From Halomonas sp. M4R1S46 (GTDB taxonomy: Bacteria > Pseudomonadota > Gammaproteobacteria > Pseudomonadales > Halomonadaceae), in the NCBI RefSeq assembly GCF_025725685.1, contig NZ_CP107008.1, forward strand, positions 4,030,001 through 4,094,000: 64,000 nt of DNA. Reading direction: 5' to 3'. The notes beneath the pieces were generated by a model, which searched no databases, had not been told where the DNA came from, and saw only the letters and a program-made list of their open reading frames with translations. Position 1 is the stretch's first letter. Each line of letters begins with the position of its first letter. This document shows positions 15,859 through 24,838 of this stretch, in pieces. The position numbers and the translations under genes were made by a program.

Positions 15859-16623
15859 TCATCCCAGCCCCAGGCGCTGCAGGCCCAGCCAGGCCAGGCG
15901 CAGCGACAACAGCGTCAGGGCGGCGCGGAAGAGGCGATCGAAGCGGTGCTCGGAGAGGCGATGCAGCAGGCGCAGCCCCAGCCAGGTGCCGACGAAGCCG
16001 GCGCCGACCATGGCCAGGATCAGCGCCAGCCAGTCCTGGAAGACGAACCCCGCCACGCCGAACACGAAGGCCTTGGTCAGGTGCTGGGCCATCATGCAGG
16101 CGGAGAAGGTCGCCACCTTGGCCAGCCGCCCGGGCTGGCTCTGCTTGATGAAGGCCGCCACCACCGGGCCGCTGGCCCCGACCAGGCTCGACAGCAGGGT
16201 GGTCACCGCCCCGACGACCAGGGTGCCGGCCCGGCCCAGGGCGCGCCTGGGAAGGCCCGGTCCCCAGCAGGTGAAGAGCACGAAGGCGGCGATGCACAGC
16301 TCCAGCACCCCGTCCGGCAGCCGGATCAGCAACCAGGCGGCGGCCAGGGCACCGAGTGCCACCCCGGGCAGGAAGGCCAGCAGGGTGGCGCGGTCGACGT
16401 GCCGCCAGGTCATGGCCATGCGGCCGACGTTGGAGCCCAGCTGCACCATGCCGTGCACCGGAATCAGCGCCACCGCCGGCATCACCTGGGCCAGGGCCAT
16501 GATCATCAGGACCCCACCCCCGGCGCCCACCGCCGCCGTGAAGGCCGAGGTCAACACCGAGAGCAGGATCAGCAGCAGGTTGAGGGAGGCGGCAAGCGGC
16601 GAGAGGCTGTCGAGCAGCGGCAT
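15859..16623 (-). CDS. TSUP (TauE/SafE) family sulfite/anion exporter-like permease
   Basis: A 254-aa integral membrane protein with seven to eight hydrophobic helices. The first half-repeat contains SAFTAAVGAGGGVLMIMAL and PVHGMVQLGSNVGR; the second contains LSSLVGASGPVVAAFIKQ. Both are typical of the TauE/SafE family, which moves sulfonates, sulfite or other organic anions. The start at 16623 has AGGGATG upstream. It is on the same strand as hglS upstream (73 bases apart) and could be the last gene of that operon, but no sulfonate genes are nearby. The substrate is unknown. Confidence 0.85.
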   Translation of the reverse strand: MPLLDSLSPLAASLNLLLILLSVLTSAFTAAVGAGGGVLMIMALAQVMPAVALIPVHGMVQLGSNVGRMAMTWRHVDRATLLAFLPGVALGALAAAWLLIRLPDGVLELCIAAFVLFTCWGPGLPRRALGRAGTLVVGAVTTLLSSLVGASGPVVAAFIKQSQPGRLAKVATFSACMMAQHLTKAFVFGVAGFVFQDWLALILAMVGAGFVGTWLGLRLLHRLSEHRFDRLFRAALTLLSLRLAWLGLQRLGLG

Positions 16624-16696
16624 GGGGCATCCCTGTCCGTGGGCGATGCCCCCATGATAACCGAGCCGCTGGAGGGATCAGGGCTCCGGCACGGGA

Positions 16697-18064
16697 TCAG
16701 GCCGCCAGGGCCGCGAGCACCGCCGCCCGGGAGGCCCGCTCGCGCTCGGCGTAGAGGGCCAGCTCGTCGGTCACCGGCACGCCGAGGGCGGCCTCGAAGG
16801 CCTCGCGGTTGGCGTTGCCGGCATAGGCCGCGCTCTGGCCGCCGCCCAGGTTCGACTGGAAGATGCCCGCGGCGCTGACCGGCAGGAAGTCCTCGTAGGT
16901 GAGCGGCCGGGCTTGCACCAGGCCCTTGCCGATCAGCGCCTCCAGGTCGGTCTCCTCGACCCGTCCGGCCGCGCGGCCGGCCTCGGTGAGCCGGTACTCG
17001 AAGAAGGCCAGCCCCTGGCGGCGCAGCGCTTCCTCGCGGTCCGGGAAGTCGGCGAAGACCGCCGCCAGGCGCTGCTGGTGCTCGCTGTTGCCCGGCCCGG
17101 CGGCCTGGCGGCGGGACTCGCCGAGCAGGCTGTCATAGAGGGCCCGGCCCTCGGCGGTCAGCGCCACGCCGCGCTGCTCGATCTCGCCGAAGCGGGCGGT
17201 GTGGGTGCCCTGACGCTCGCCGAGGAAGCGGGTCGGCTCCTCCAGCGCCTTGAAGCTGGTCTGGCGCAGCAGGATAGGGCAGTCGCGACGGGGCGGCCCC
17301 TCGATGACCGCCTTGGGGTTCATGCCGGCCGCCGGCATGCGGCGCTGGACCTCGTCGATGTCCAGGGTGCGCGGGGTCAGGTGATTGATGTGCGGGCCGC
17401 GGAAGCAGACCACGTCGGCGATCAGCCGATGCTCGGCGTGCAGGGCCTCGTAGGTGTCCAGGCCCACGGTGGCGTCGTGGTGCCAGCGGAAGGTCTCCAG
17501 CGCCTCGGCGACGAAGCGCTCGGCCTGATCAATGGTGAGCCCGCCCTGCTCCTCGTGAAGCGCGATCAGCTCCCGGGCACCGGGGGTGAAGATGTCACGC
17601 TCGGCCAGGATCGCCGCGGCGCGCTCGCGAAGCGCGGGGGACTCGATCAACTCGAGGCGCAGCAGCGAGGTGAAGATGCGGAAGGGGTTGCGGGCCAGGG
17701 CGGCGTCGTCGACGGGACGAAACGCCGTGGAATGCACCGGCACGCCGGCCTCGGAGAGGTCGTAGTAGCCCACCGGGTACATGCCCATCACGGCGAACAG
17801 GCGGCGCAGCATGGAAAGCTCCGCCGCGGTGCCCACCCGGATGGCGCCGTGGCGCTCCACGCTCAGCCGAGCCAGCTCGTCATGGGCCTCGAGCCGCTCG
17901 GCCAGGGCGCGGTCGCGCTCGAGGGTCTCGCGGTTCACCTGCTCGACCAGCGCGAGCAGGGTCTCGTACTGGGGCACCTCGGCCTGGTACATGGCCGACA
18001 TGGCCGTGGAGAAGCGATCGCGGATCGTATCGGGGGAAACGAGGGACGTCTGGGTCATGGTCAT
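16697..18064 (-). CDS. hglS: 2-oxoadipate dioxygenase/decarboxylase (HglS, DUF1338 family)
   Basis: A 455-aa non-haem iron enzyme converting 2-oxoadipate to D-2-hydroxyglutarate with O2 and release of CO2, the penultimate step of D-lysine/2-aminoadipate degradation (established for P. putida PP_5260). Family motifs are GMYPVGYYDLSEAGVPVHST, AFRPVD, NPFRIFTSLLR, RGPHINHLTPRTLD and the C-terminal YEDFLPVSAAGIFQSNLG. The length equals the family norm. Its start overlaps the ydiJ stop by 4 bases, which puts it directly behind the enzyme that consumes its product and the aminotransferase that supplies its substrate. Starts at 18064 or 18058 are both possible. Confidence 0.92.
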   Translation of the reverse strand: MTMTQTSLVSPDTIRDRFSTAMSAMYQAEVPQYETLLALVEQVNRETLERDRALAERLEAHDELARLSVERHGAIRVGTAAELSMLRRLFAVMGMYPVGYYDLSEAGVPVHSTAFRPVDDAALARNPFRIFTSLLRLELIESPALRERAAAILAERDIFTPGARELIALHEEQGGLTIDQAERFVAEALETFRWHHDATVGLDTYEALHAEHRLIADVVCFRGPHINHLTPRTLDIDEVQRRMPAAGMNPKAVIEGPPRRDCPILLRQTSFKALEEPTRFLGERQGTHTARFGEIEQRGVALTAEGRALYDSLLGESRRQAAGPGNSEHQQRLAAVFADFPDREEALRRQGLAFFEYRLTEAGRAAGRVEETDLEALIGKGLVQARPLTYEDFLPVSAAGIFQSNLGGGQSAAYAGNANREAFEAALGVPVTDELALYAERERASRAAVLAALAA

Positions 18065-21000
18065 GCCTCCATGGGGGTCTGTGTCTGGTTGGTGGGCTCA
18101 GGATGGGGTCGGGCCGGCGATGCCCGGCGCAGCACCTCGAGCAGCCCCTGCAGCGGATGGGGGAGGGTGGTATCCGAGAGCCGCCGGGCCTGGCTGCGGC
18201 AGGAATAGCCGCTGGCCAGCAGGCGGTCGGCATTGCTCGGGTCCTCCACCCGCGGCTGCCAGGACTGGGCGTAGATGGTCGCCGAGGTGTCGCGGTTGCG
18301 CGCCTCGTGGCCATAGGTGCCGGACATCCCGCAGCAGCCCGAGGCCAGCACCTCGAGCTCGAGGCCGAAGGCGGCGAATACTTGCTGCCAGGCCTTGGGC
18401 GTGCCCGGGGCGTTGGTCGTCTCGGTGCAGTGGGCGAGCAGCCGATAGCCCGGGTCGTCGAGGTCGAGGCCCGCCGGTGCCAGGGCCGGCGCCCGCTCGA
18501 CCAGCCACTCCGGCAGCAGTTGGACCTCGGGCACGGCCGTCTCGCCCAGTGCCTTCACGTATTCCTGGCGGTAGGTCAGGGTCATCGCCGGGTCGATGCC
18601 GACCAGCGGCACCCCGAAGGCGGCCAGGGTCTCGAGCCGCTTCGCCTGCTTCGCCGCGGTGCGCTCGAAGGCGCCGAGGAAGCCCTGGACGTGCAGCGGC
18701 TTGCCGTTGGGGGCGAAGGGCGCGACGAACACTCGCACCTCGAGGCGCTCGAGCAGCTCGACGACGTCCATCACCAGCTTGGACTCGAAGTAGCTGGTGA
18801 AGGCGTCCTGCACCAGCACCACGCTGCGTGCCTTCTGGGCCTCGCTGAGCCGGCCGAGCGTGGTCGGCGTGGCCGGGGCCACGCCCCAGGCGGCGAGCTG
18901 CTTGTCGAGGCGGGCCCGGGACAGCCGGGGGCTGTCGACCATGCCGATGGGCCCGGCCAGCAGGCGATCCACCAGGCGGCTGCCCAGGGCGGCGTTGTAG
19001 AGCGGCGCCACGGGAGCGAGATACGGCACCATGAACTCCAGCCCGCCGATCAGGTAGTCGCGCACGGGACGCAGGTAGCGGCCGTGGTAGACCTCCAGGA
19101 ACTGCGAGCGGAAGGTCGGCACGTTGACCTTCACCGGGCACTGGCCGGCGCAGGACTTGCAGGCCAGGCAGCCGGCCATGGCGTCGTAGACCTCGTGGGA
19201 GAAGTCGGCCGCGCCGCGGCGCCGGGCCAGGGTGTTCTTCAGTTTCCCGGGGAAGGCCTTGACGGCCCCCCAGGCGCCCTCGGCCCGCTGCTGCCTGGCC
19301 GCCTCGACCACGTCGACGCCGGCATGGCCCTGCAGGCGCAGCCATTCGCGCATCAGGCTGGCGCGGCCCTTGGGCGAGTGGACGCGCTCGCGGGTGGCCT
19401 TCCAGGACGGGCACATGGCGTCATTCGGGTCGTAGTTGTAGCAGGCGCCGTTGCCGTTGCAGTAGACGGCGTCGCCGTGGGCCTGCCAGACCCGCTCGTC
19501 GATCTGGCGGTCGAGCTGGCCGCGGGTCGGCACGCCATCGATGGTCAGCAGCCCCGGATCGACCCACTTGACCGGCTGTTCCTCGGTGGCCTGTTCCGTG
19601 GCGGCGTCGGGCGGGCCAAGGGCGCCGACCCTGGTGGATGGGGCTATATCGGGGGCAGGCCTCCGCGAAGGCGCTGTGAACCCCTCCCTGGGCGCTACAT
19701 TTGCCATCCCTGGCAAATGACCTTCGCTGCGACCTGCCCTCGATGCCCCCTCGTCGGAGAGGGTCTGGATAGGCGCGCTATAGGGCGTCGCGATCTTGCC
19801 CGGATTGAGCTGGTTATGCGGGTCGAAGGCGGCCTTGAGCCGCTGCAGGCTGGGGTAGAGCGGGCCGAAGAAGGCCGGGGCGTACTCGGAGCGCACGCCC
19901 TTGCCGTGCTCGCCCCACAGCAGGCCGCCGTACTTCTGCGTCAGCGCGGCGACCGCGTCGGAGATCTCGCGGATCATCCGCTCGTCGGCCGGGTCCTTCA
20001 TGTCCAGCGCCGGTCGCACGTGGAGCACCCCGGCGTCGACGTGGCCGAACATGCCGTAGGCCAGGCCGCGGGCGTCGAGCAGGGCGCGGAACTCGGCGAT
20101 GTAGTCGGCCAGGTGTTCCGGCGGTACCGCGGTGTCCTCGACGAAGGGCAGCGGGCGCTTCTCGCCCTGGACGTTGCCGAGCAGGCCCACGGCGCGCTTG
20201 CGCATGCCGTAGACCCGGGCGATCGCCTCGCGGCCCACGGCCTGGGTAGCGCCCAGGCGTTCGACGCTGGCGTCGTCTTCCAGGTGACGGCAGAAGGCGG
20301 CGACCCGCTCGGCCAGGCGCGCGGGGTCGTCGTCGTTGAACTCGACCAGGTTGATGCCGTGGGTCGGGGTGTCGCCGGTCTCCGGGAAGAACTCGGCGAC
20401 GCTGTCCCAGACGAAGTCCCGCTGGGCCAGGCCCAGCACCGTGTCGTCCACCGTCTCGATGGAGGTCGGCGCCGCACGGCTCGCCATCAGCGCCTTGGCG
20501 TCGCGCAGGGCGTCCATGAAGCCGGCGTAGCGCACGTTGACCAGGGTCGAGTGTTTCGGGATCGGCAGCACGTTGAGCACCGCCTCGCTGGTCAAGGCCA
20601 GCGACCCCTCGGCGCCGCACAGCACGCTGTTGAGGTCGAACCTGCCGTCCGCGGTGCGCAGGTGGGCGAGGTCATAGCCGGTCAGGCAGCGGTTGAGCGG
20701 CGGGAAGGTCTCGCGGATGCGCTCGCGCTCGCGGTCGATGATCTCGCGGGCCACCCGGTGCACCCGGCCCACGGCGTCGTCGCGCACACACAGGGCGTCG
20801 AGCTCGGCCTCGTCCACCGGCCGGGTGGTCAGGCGCTCGCCGCCCAGCAGCACGCTGTCGAGCTCGAGGACGTGATCGCGGGTCTTGCCGTACTCGCAGC
20901 TGCCCTGGCCGCTGGCATCGGTGGCGATCATGCCGCCGAGGGTCGCGCGGTTGGAGGTGGAGAGCTCCGGGGCGAAGAACAGCCCGTGGGGCTCGAGCGC

Positions 21001-21399
21001 GGCGTTGAGCTGGTCCTTGACCACCCCGGCCTGGACGCGCACCCGACGCGCCTCGACGTCGATGTCGAGGATGGCGGTCATGTGCCGGGAGACATCGACC
21101 ACCAGGCCGTCGGTGAGCGACTGGCCGTTGGTGCCGGTGCCGCCGCCGCGTGGCGCCAGCACCACCCGGCGGAAGGCCTCGCGGCCGGCCAGCCGGGCGA
21201 TCCGTTCCAGGTCGGCCACGCCCCGGGGATAGAGCACCGCCTGGGGCAGGCGCTGGTAGAGGGAGTTGTCGGTGGCCAGCACCGTGCGATTGGCGTAGTC
21301 CGGGGCGATCTCGCCCTCGAAGCCGGCGTCCGCCAGGGCCTCGAGGAAGCGCCGGTAGTCCCCGGCAGCGACCTCCCCCGCATTGAGCCGGGCGATCAT
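18061..21399 (-). CDS. ydiJ: D-2-hydroxyglutarate dehydrogenase, FAD and Fe-S, YdiJ type (with repeat-derived linker)
   Basis: A 1112-aa flavoprotein oxidising D-2-hydroxyglutarate to 2-oxoglutarate. Residues 1-530 hold the FAD-binding type-4 domain (APRGGGTGTNGQSL, LGGMIATDASGQGS) and the FAD-oxidase C-terminal domain, ending NQLNPGKIATPYS. The second half has the iron-sulfur part: CNGNGACYNYDPNDAMCPSW, the ferredoxin-like CLACKSCAGQCPVKV, then cysteine-rich GCCGMSGTYGHE. Between the halves, roughly residues 535-610, is an extra Pro/Arg/Ala-rich linker not found in E. coli YdiJ (about 1018 aa), where the domains are joined by a short loop. Residues ~550-584 are encoded by a dispersed repeat copy. 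The start overlaps the aminotransferase stop (ATGA) and the stop overlaps hglS. Confidence 0.9.
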   Translation of the reverse strand: MIARLNAGEVAAGDYRRFLEALADAGFEGEIAPDYANRTVLATDNSLYQRLPQAVLYPRGVADLERIARLAGREAFRRVVLAPRGGGTGTNGQSLTDGLVVDVSRHMTAILDIDVEARRVRVQAGVVKDQLNAALEPHGLFFAPELSTSNRATLGGMIATDASGQGSCEYGKTRDHVLELDSVLLGGERLTTRPVDEAELDALCVRDDAVGRVHRVAREIIDRERERIRETFPPLNRCLTGYDLAHLRTADGRFDLNSVLCGAEGSLALTSEAVLNVLPIPKHSTLVNVRYAGFMDALRDAKALMASRAAPTSIETVDDTVLGLAQRDFVWDSVAEFFPETGDTPTHGINLVEFNDDDPARLAERVAAFCRHLEDDASVERLGATQAVGREAIARVYGMRKRAVGLLGNVQGEKRPLPFVEDTAVPPEHLADYIAEFRALLDARGLAYGMFGHVDAGVLHVRPALDMKDPADERMIREISDAVAALTQKYGGLLWGEHGKGVRSEYAPAFFGPLYPSLQRLKAAFDPHNQLNPGKIATPYSAPIQTLSDEGASRAGRSEGHLPGMANVAPREGFTAPSRRPAPDIAPSTRVGALGPPDAATEQATEEQPVKWVDPGLLTIDGVPTRGQLDRQIDERVWQAHGDAVYCNGNGACYNYDPNDAMCPSWKATRERVHSPKGRASLMREWLRLQGHAGVDVVEAARQQRAEGAWGAVKAFPGKLKNTLARRRGAADFSHEVYDAMAGCLACKSCAGQCPVKVNVPTFRSQFLEVYHGRYLRPVRDYLIGGLEFMVPYLAPVAPLYNAALGSRLVDRLLAGPIGMVDSPRLSRARLDKQLAAWGVAPATPTTLGRLSEAQKARSVVLVQDAFTSYFESKLVMDVVELLERLEVRVFVAPFAPNGKPLHVQGFLGAFERTAAKQAKRLETLAAFGVPLVGIDPAMTLTYRQEYVKALGETAVPEVQLLPEWLVERAPALAPAGLDLDDPGYRLLAHCTETTNAPGTPKAWQQVFAAFGLELEVLASGCCGMSGTYGHEARNRDTSATIYAQSWQPRVEDPSNADRLLASGYSCRSQARRLSDTTLPHPLQGLLEVLRRASPARPHPEPTNQTQTPMEA
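19649..19750 (-). repeat. Dispersed palindromic repeat, copy 4, inside ydiJ
   Basis: Reverse-orientation copy with GGGGGCAGGCCT at one end and CGACCTGCC at the other, plus the shared core GGCGCTGTGAACCC, CCTGGGCGCTAC and TTTGCCAT...ATGGCAAA-like inner palindrome. It is translated in frame as part of YdiJ without a stop codon. It is the only copy in the window lying inside a gene. Confidence 0.85.
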
Positions 21400-22643
21400 G
21401 GGCGCAGCGACTCCAGGGCCCGGGCGATGCGCGCCAGCCCCTCGTCCATCACCTCGGGCTCGGCGGTCAACGGAGCCAGCAGGCGCAGCACGTTGCGCCG
21501 GCGGCCGCTGGGCATCAGCAGCACCCCGGCCTCACGGCCGGCGGCCAGCAGCGCCGCCAGGTGCTCGGCCCCCGTGGCATACGCGGTGTCCTCGAGGACG
21601 ATGCCACGCATGGCGCCGATGCCGGTCAGGGCACCGACCATCGGGAACCGCTCCCGCCAGTCACGGTGGGCCGCGACGATGGCCGTCTCCTGGGCCTCGC
21701 CCCATCGGCGCAGGTTGTCCTCGCTCATCAGGTCCATCACCGTCCGGGCGGCGGCACAGGCGACGGCATTGCCGGAGTAGGTGCCACCCAGCCCCCCCTT
21801 GGGCAGGGCATCCATGAGCGCCGGCTTGCCCGCCAGGGCCGCCAGCGGCAGGCCGGCGGCGATGCTCTTGCCCATCAGCAGCAGGTCGGGCTCGATGCCC
21901 AGGTGGGAGAAGGCGAAGCGCTTGCCGGTACGGCCGAAGCCGGATTGGATCTCGTCGAGGATCAGCACGATGCCATGCTCATCGCACAGGGCCCGCAGGC
22001 GGGCGGCGAAGTCGGCGTCGAGCAGGCGAAAGCCGCCCTCGCCCTGGATCGGCTCGACGATGATCGCCGCCACCTCGTCGCTCGGCACCTCCACCTCGAA
22101 CAACCGCGCCAGGGCCGCCAGGGCCTCGTCGGCGCTCACGCCGCTGTCGCGGCTCGGGAAGGGCAGGTGATGCACCGGTCCGGGCAGCGCGCCGAGGCGG
22201 GTCTTGTAGGGCTTGACCTTGCCGTTGAGGTTCAGCGCCGCCAGGGTGCGGCCATGGAAGCCGTCGTCGAAGGCGATGATCGCCTGGCGGCCGGTGGCGG
22301 CGCGCGCCACCTTGAGGGCGTTCTCGGTGGCCTCGGCCCCGCTGTTGGTCAGCATGCAGGACAGCGGATAGCCGACCGGCACGAAGGCATCCAGGGCCTC
22401 GACCACCTCGAGGTAGCCGCGGTGCGGCAGGGCGTTGAAGGCGGAGTGCATCAGGGTCTCGGCCTGGGCCTTGACGGCCTCGACGACGGCCGGATGGCCA
22501 TGCCCCAGGTTGAGCACGCCGATGCCGCCGACGAAGTCGATGTAGTGCCGCCCCTGTTCGTCCCAGACCTCGGCGTTGCGGCCTCGTTCGAGGCACAGGG
22601 GGTGCACGATACCCAGCGAGCCACTGACGTGAGGCAAGTCCAT
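21396..22643 (-). CDS. Class III aminotransferase, probable 2-aminoadipate transaminase
   Basis: A 415-aa PLP enzyme of the GabT/ornithine aminotransferase fold. Key features are NSGAEATENALKVARAATGR, FHGRTLAALNLNGK, the PLP-anchoring acidic residue in LILDEIQSGFGRTGK and the Schiff-base lysine Lys259 in LLMGKSIAAGLPLAA. It closely resembles enzymes labelled 4-aminobutyrate transaminase, but its operon with ydiJ and hglS points to 2-aminoadipate to 2-oxoadipate, the role shown for P. putida PP_4108. I chose the start at 22643 for the AGGAAC ribosome site; ATGs at 22664 and further upstream are weaker. It is divergent from a LysR gene. Confidence 0.85.
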   Translation of the reverse strand: MDLPHVSGSLGIVHPLCLERGRNAEVWDEQGRHYIDFVGGIGVLNLGHGHPAVVEAVKAQAETLMHSAFNALPHRGYLEVVEALDAFVPVGYPLSCMLTNSGAEATENALKVARAATGRQAIIAFDDGFHGRTLAALNLNGKVKPYKTRLGALPGPVHHLPFPSRDSGVSADEALAALARLFEVEVPSDEVAAIIVEPIQGEGGFRLLDADFAARLRALCDEHGIVLILDEIQSGFGRTGKRFAFSHLGIEPDLLLMGKSIAAGLPLAALAGKPALMDALPKGGLGGTYSGNAVACAAARTVMDLMSEDNLRRWGEAQETAIVAAHRDWRERFPMVGALTGIGAMRGIVLEDTAYATGAEHLAALLAAGREAGVLLMPSGRRRNVLRLLAPLTAEPEVMDEGLARIARALESLRP

Positions 22644-22762
22644 GTCCGGTTCCTGTCGATTCATCGGGGGAATTGTCATGGCCACGATGAAACCAGCGCC
22701 TCGCGGGGGCTTCAAACGAAAAAAAACACGCTAATCATTCCAGGAGTTCATGCATTACCCGA

Positions 22763-22781
22763 GACACCCCGAGCAGGTGTC
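22763..22781. promoter_or_regulatory. Perfect interrupted palindrome between aminotransferase and LysR genes
   Basis: GACACC-N7-GGTGTC is an exact inverted repeat in the 249-base divergent gap, 120 bases from the aminotransferase start and 112 from the lysR start. The spacing fits a dimeric LysR-type operator. Which regulator binds it is not known. Confidence 0.45.
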
Positions 22782-22892
22782 CTCTTTTGGGGATGATGAA
22801 TGCCTGGAGAGAATGGATCAGCAGAGGCACGTGGCGGCATGCCGGCGCCGGATTGGCTAGAATGGCGGTCTTGCACCAGCAACCGAGACGCC

Positions 22893-23798
22893 ATGACGGT
22901 ACGCCACCTGCCATCGACCACCACCATGCAATGCTTCGAGGCGGCCGCCCGCCACATGAGCTTCACCCGGGCCGCCGAGGAGCTCAGCCTGACCCAGAGT
23001 GCGATCAGCAAGCAGGTCGCCCAGCTCGAGGATTACCTGCAGCACAAGCTGTTCCGCCGCGTGCGCCGCACCCTGGTGCTCACCCCGGAGGGGTCGCTGT
23101 ACCTGAGCGAGGTGCGCAAGATCCTCGCCCAGATCGAGATGTCCGCGAACACCATCATGACCTACAGCGGACATAGCGAGGTACTGCGCGTGGCGACCCT
23201 GCCGACCTTCGGCAGCCGCTGGCTTACCGCCCACCTGCCGGCCTTCTTCGAGGCCCATCCGCGCATCAGCCTGAGCATCACCGACCGGGTACAGGCCTTC
23301 GATCTCGAACAGGAGGATATCGACGTGGCCTTCTTCCATGGCCACGGACGCTGGCCCAACCTGGAATGCCACAAGCTGTTCGACGAGGAGGTGGTCGCGG
23401 TCGGCGCCCCCGGTTACCTGGCACGCCAGGCACCGTCATGCGCCGCGGACCTGGCCGACCGCCGCCTGCTGCACCTCTCGACCCGCCCCGACGCCTGGCA
23501 CCGCTGGTTCGCCGACCAGGGGGTGAGCACCGACCGCAGCTATCATGGCACGCGCTTCGAGACCTTCCAGATGCTGATCCGCACGGTAATGGCAGGGGGC
23601 GGGCTGGCGCTGGTGCCGCGCTTCCTGGTCGACGACGAGCTCGACGCGGGGCGCCTGCGCCTCGCCTGGCCCCATGGGCTGCGCAGCCCCGACGCCTACT
23701 ACCTGGTGTACCCCGAGCCGCTCGGCGAGCTCGCCAAGGTTCGCCACTTCGTGACGCATGTCCTGGCCTGCGCCGAGGCCGGCCCCCGCCCGAGCTAA
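22893..23798 (+). CDS. LysR-family regulator 1 of the lysine-catabolic cluster
   Basis: A 301-aa LysR protein of the GcvA-like subgroup: MTVRHLPSTTTMQCFEAAAR, then SFTRAAEELSLTQSAISKQV in the DNA-binding domain, and an effector domain with ATLPTFGSRWL and DVAFFHGHG. It is divergent from the aminotransferase-ydiJ-hglS operon, its most likely target. It ends by overlapping, tail to tail by 4 bases, the paralogous lysR gene on the other strand. The two share most of their helix-turn-helix and effector-domain signatures, so they arose by duplication. The start at 22893 fits the family N-terminus; CGAGACGCC upstream is a weak ribosome site. Confidence 0.88.
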   Translation: MTVRHLPSTTTMQCFEAAARHMSFTRAAEELSLTQSAISKQVAQLEDYLQHKLFRRVRRTLVLTPEGSLYLSEVRKILAQIEMSANTIMTYSGHSEVLRVATLPTFGSRWLTAHLPAFFEAHPRISLSITDRVQAFDLEQEDIDVAFFHGHGRWPNLECHKLFDEEVVAVGAPGYLARQAPSCAADLADRRLLHLSTRPDAWHRWFADQGVSTDRSYHGTRFETFQMLIRTVMAGGGLALVPRFLVDDELDAGRLRLAWPHGLRSPDAYYLVYPEPLGELAKVRHFVTHVLACAEAGPRPS

Positions 23799-24718
23799 CG
23801 CACCGGCCGGGCCCCGTCCACGCGAGCCGGTGCGTCCCGGTGCTCGAGGATCCACTCGATGAAGCCCTTCACCTTGGCCACCTCGCCCTTGTACTCGGGA
23901 TAGGCCAGGTAGTAGGCATCCCGGCTGGTCAGCGAGAACGCCCAGGGGATCGTCAACTGGCCGGCGGCCAGCTCCTCCTCGACCAGGAAGTGGGGCACCA
24001 GGGCCACGCCACAGCCCGCCCGGGCGGCACTCATCGCCATGTAGAAGGTATCGAAGCGTGGCCCGTGGTAGCTGTGCGCGGTGTAGCAGTCCTGGGCGGC
24101 GAACCAGTCGTGCCAGGCCTCCGGCCGCGTCGCACTCTGCAGCAGCACCAGGTCGGTCAGCGCCAGCGGGTCGCCGATGCCGCCGTCGGGTACCACCGAG
24201 GGCGCGCAGACCGGCACCATGGTCTCGTCGAGCAGCTTGATGCATTCCGCCTTCGGCCAGGCCCCGTGGCCGAAGAAGAAGGCCACGTCGACGCGCTGCT
24301 CCTCGAGGTCGAAGGGTTCCACCCGGTTGGCGATGTTCAGGTAGACGCCGGGATGCCGGAAGCGGTAGCCGTTGAGCCGGGGGATCAGCCAGCGGGCGCC
24401 GAAGGTCGGCAGGGTGGTGACGTTGAGCACCTCGCTCTGGCCCCCGTAGGACTGCATGTAGCGGGTGGACATCTCGACCTGGGCCATGATCTTGCGCACC
24501 TCGGTCAGGTACAGCGACCCCTCCGGGGTGACCTGCAGTCGCTTGCGCACCCGCCGGAACAGCGGGTGTTCGAGCACCGACTCGAGCTGGGCGACCTGCT
24601 TGCTCACGGCGCTCTGGGTCAGGCTGAGCTCCTCGGCGGCGCGGGTGAAGCTGAGGTGCCGGGCCGAGGCCTCGAAGCACTGCATGGCGGTCAGGGTGGG
24701 CAGGTGACGACGGCTCAT
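23795..24718 (-). CDS. LysR-family regulator 2 of the lysine-catabolic cluster
   Basis: A 307-aa LysR protein paralogous to its convergent neighbour: MSRRHLPTLTAMQCFEASAR, SFTRAAEELSLTQSAVSKQV, TTLPTFGARWL and DVAFFFGHGAWP. It is divergent from amaB with a 120-base gap, so it probably controls the amaB-amaA-nhaC genes, while its paralogue controls the aminotransferase operon. The effector is likely a pathway intermediate such as pipecolate or 2-aminoadipate, by inference only. In the gap, TTGAGC (24767) and CAATAC (24790), 17 bases apart, form a plausible promoter for amaB. Confidence 0.88.
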   Translation of the reverse strand: MSRRHLPTLTAMQCFEASARHLSFTRAAEELSLTQSAVSKQVAQLESVLEHPLFRRVRKRLQVTPEGSLYLTEVRKIMAQVEMSTRYMQSYGGQSEVLNVTTLPTFGARWLIPRLNGYRFRHPGVYLNIANRVEPFDLEEQRVDVAFFFGHGAWPKAECIKLLDETMVPVCAPSVVPDGGIGDPLALTDLVLLQSATRPEAWHDWFAAQDCYTAHSYHGPRFDTFYMAMSAARAGCGVALVPHFLVEEELAAGQLTIPWAFSLTSRDAYYLAYPEYKGEVAKVKGFIEWILEHRDAPARVDGARPVR

Positions 24719-24838
24719 TTCGGCCCCAACAAGAAAAAATGGAATGACCTCTGTATAAAACGTCGTTTGAGCCGCGTCAATCAGCCCGGCAATACTGCTT
24801 GCGTTCTCAGCACACGCCTATCAGCAGTAGGAGGAAGA

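Noticed and set aside
12992..16657. A 1221-codon plus-strand frame opposite the HD-GYP gene, and similar ones at 18103-21780 and 61536-63497
   Set aside because: All lie antisense to genes with clear motifs and show shadow-type composition (His/Gln/Gly/Arg-rich), typical of high GC.
24719..24838. Strong -10 box TATAAA near 24754 as the amaB promoter
   Set aside because: No suitable -35 box at the correct distance on the plus strand; TTGAGC/CAATAC fits better but remains weak.
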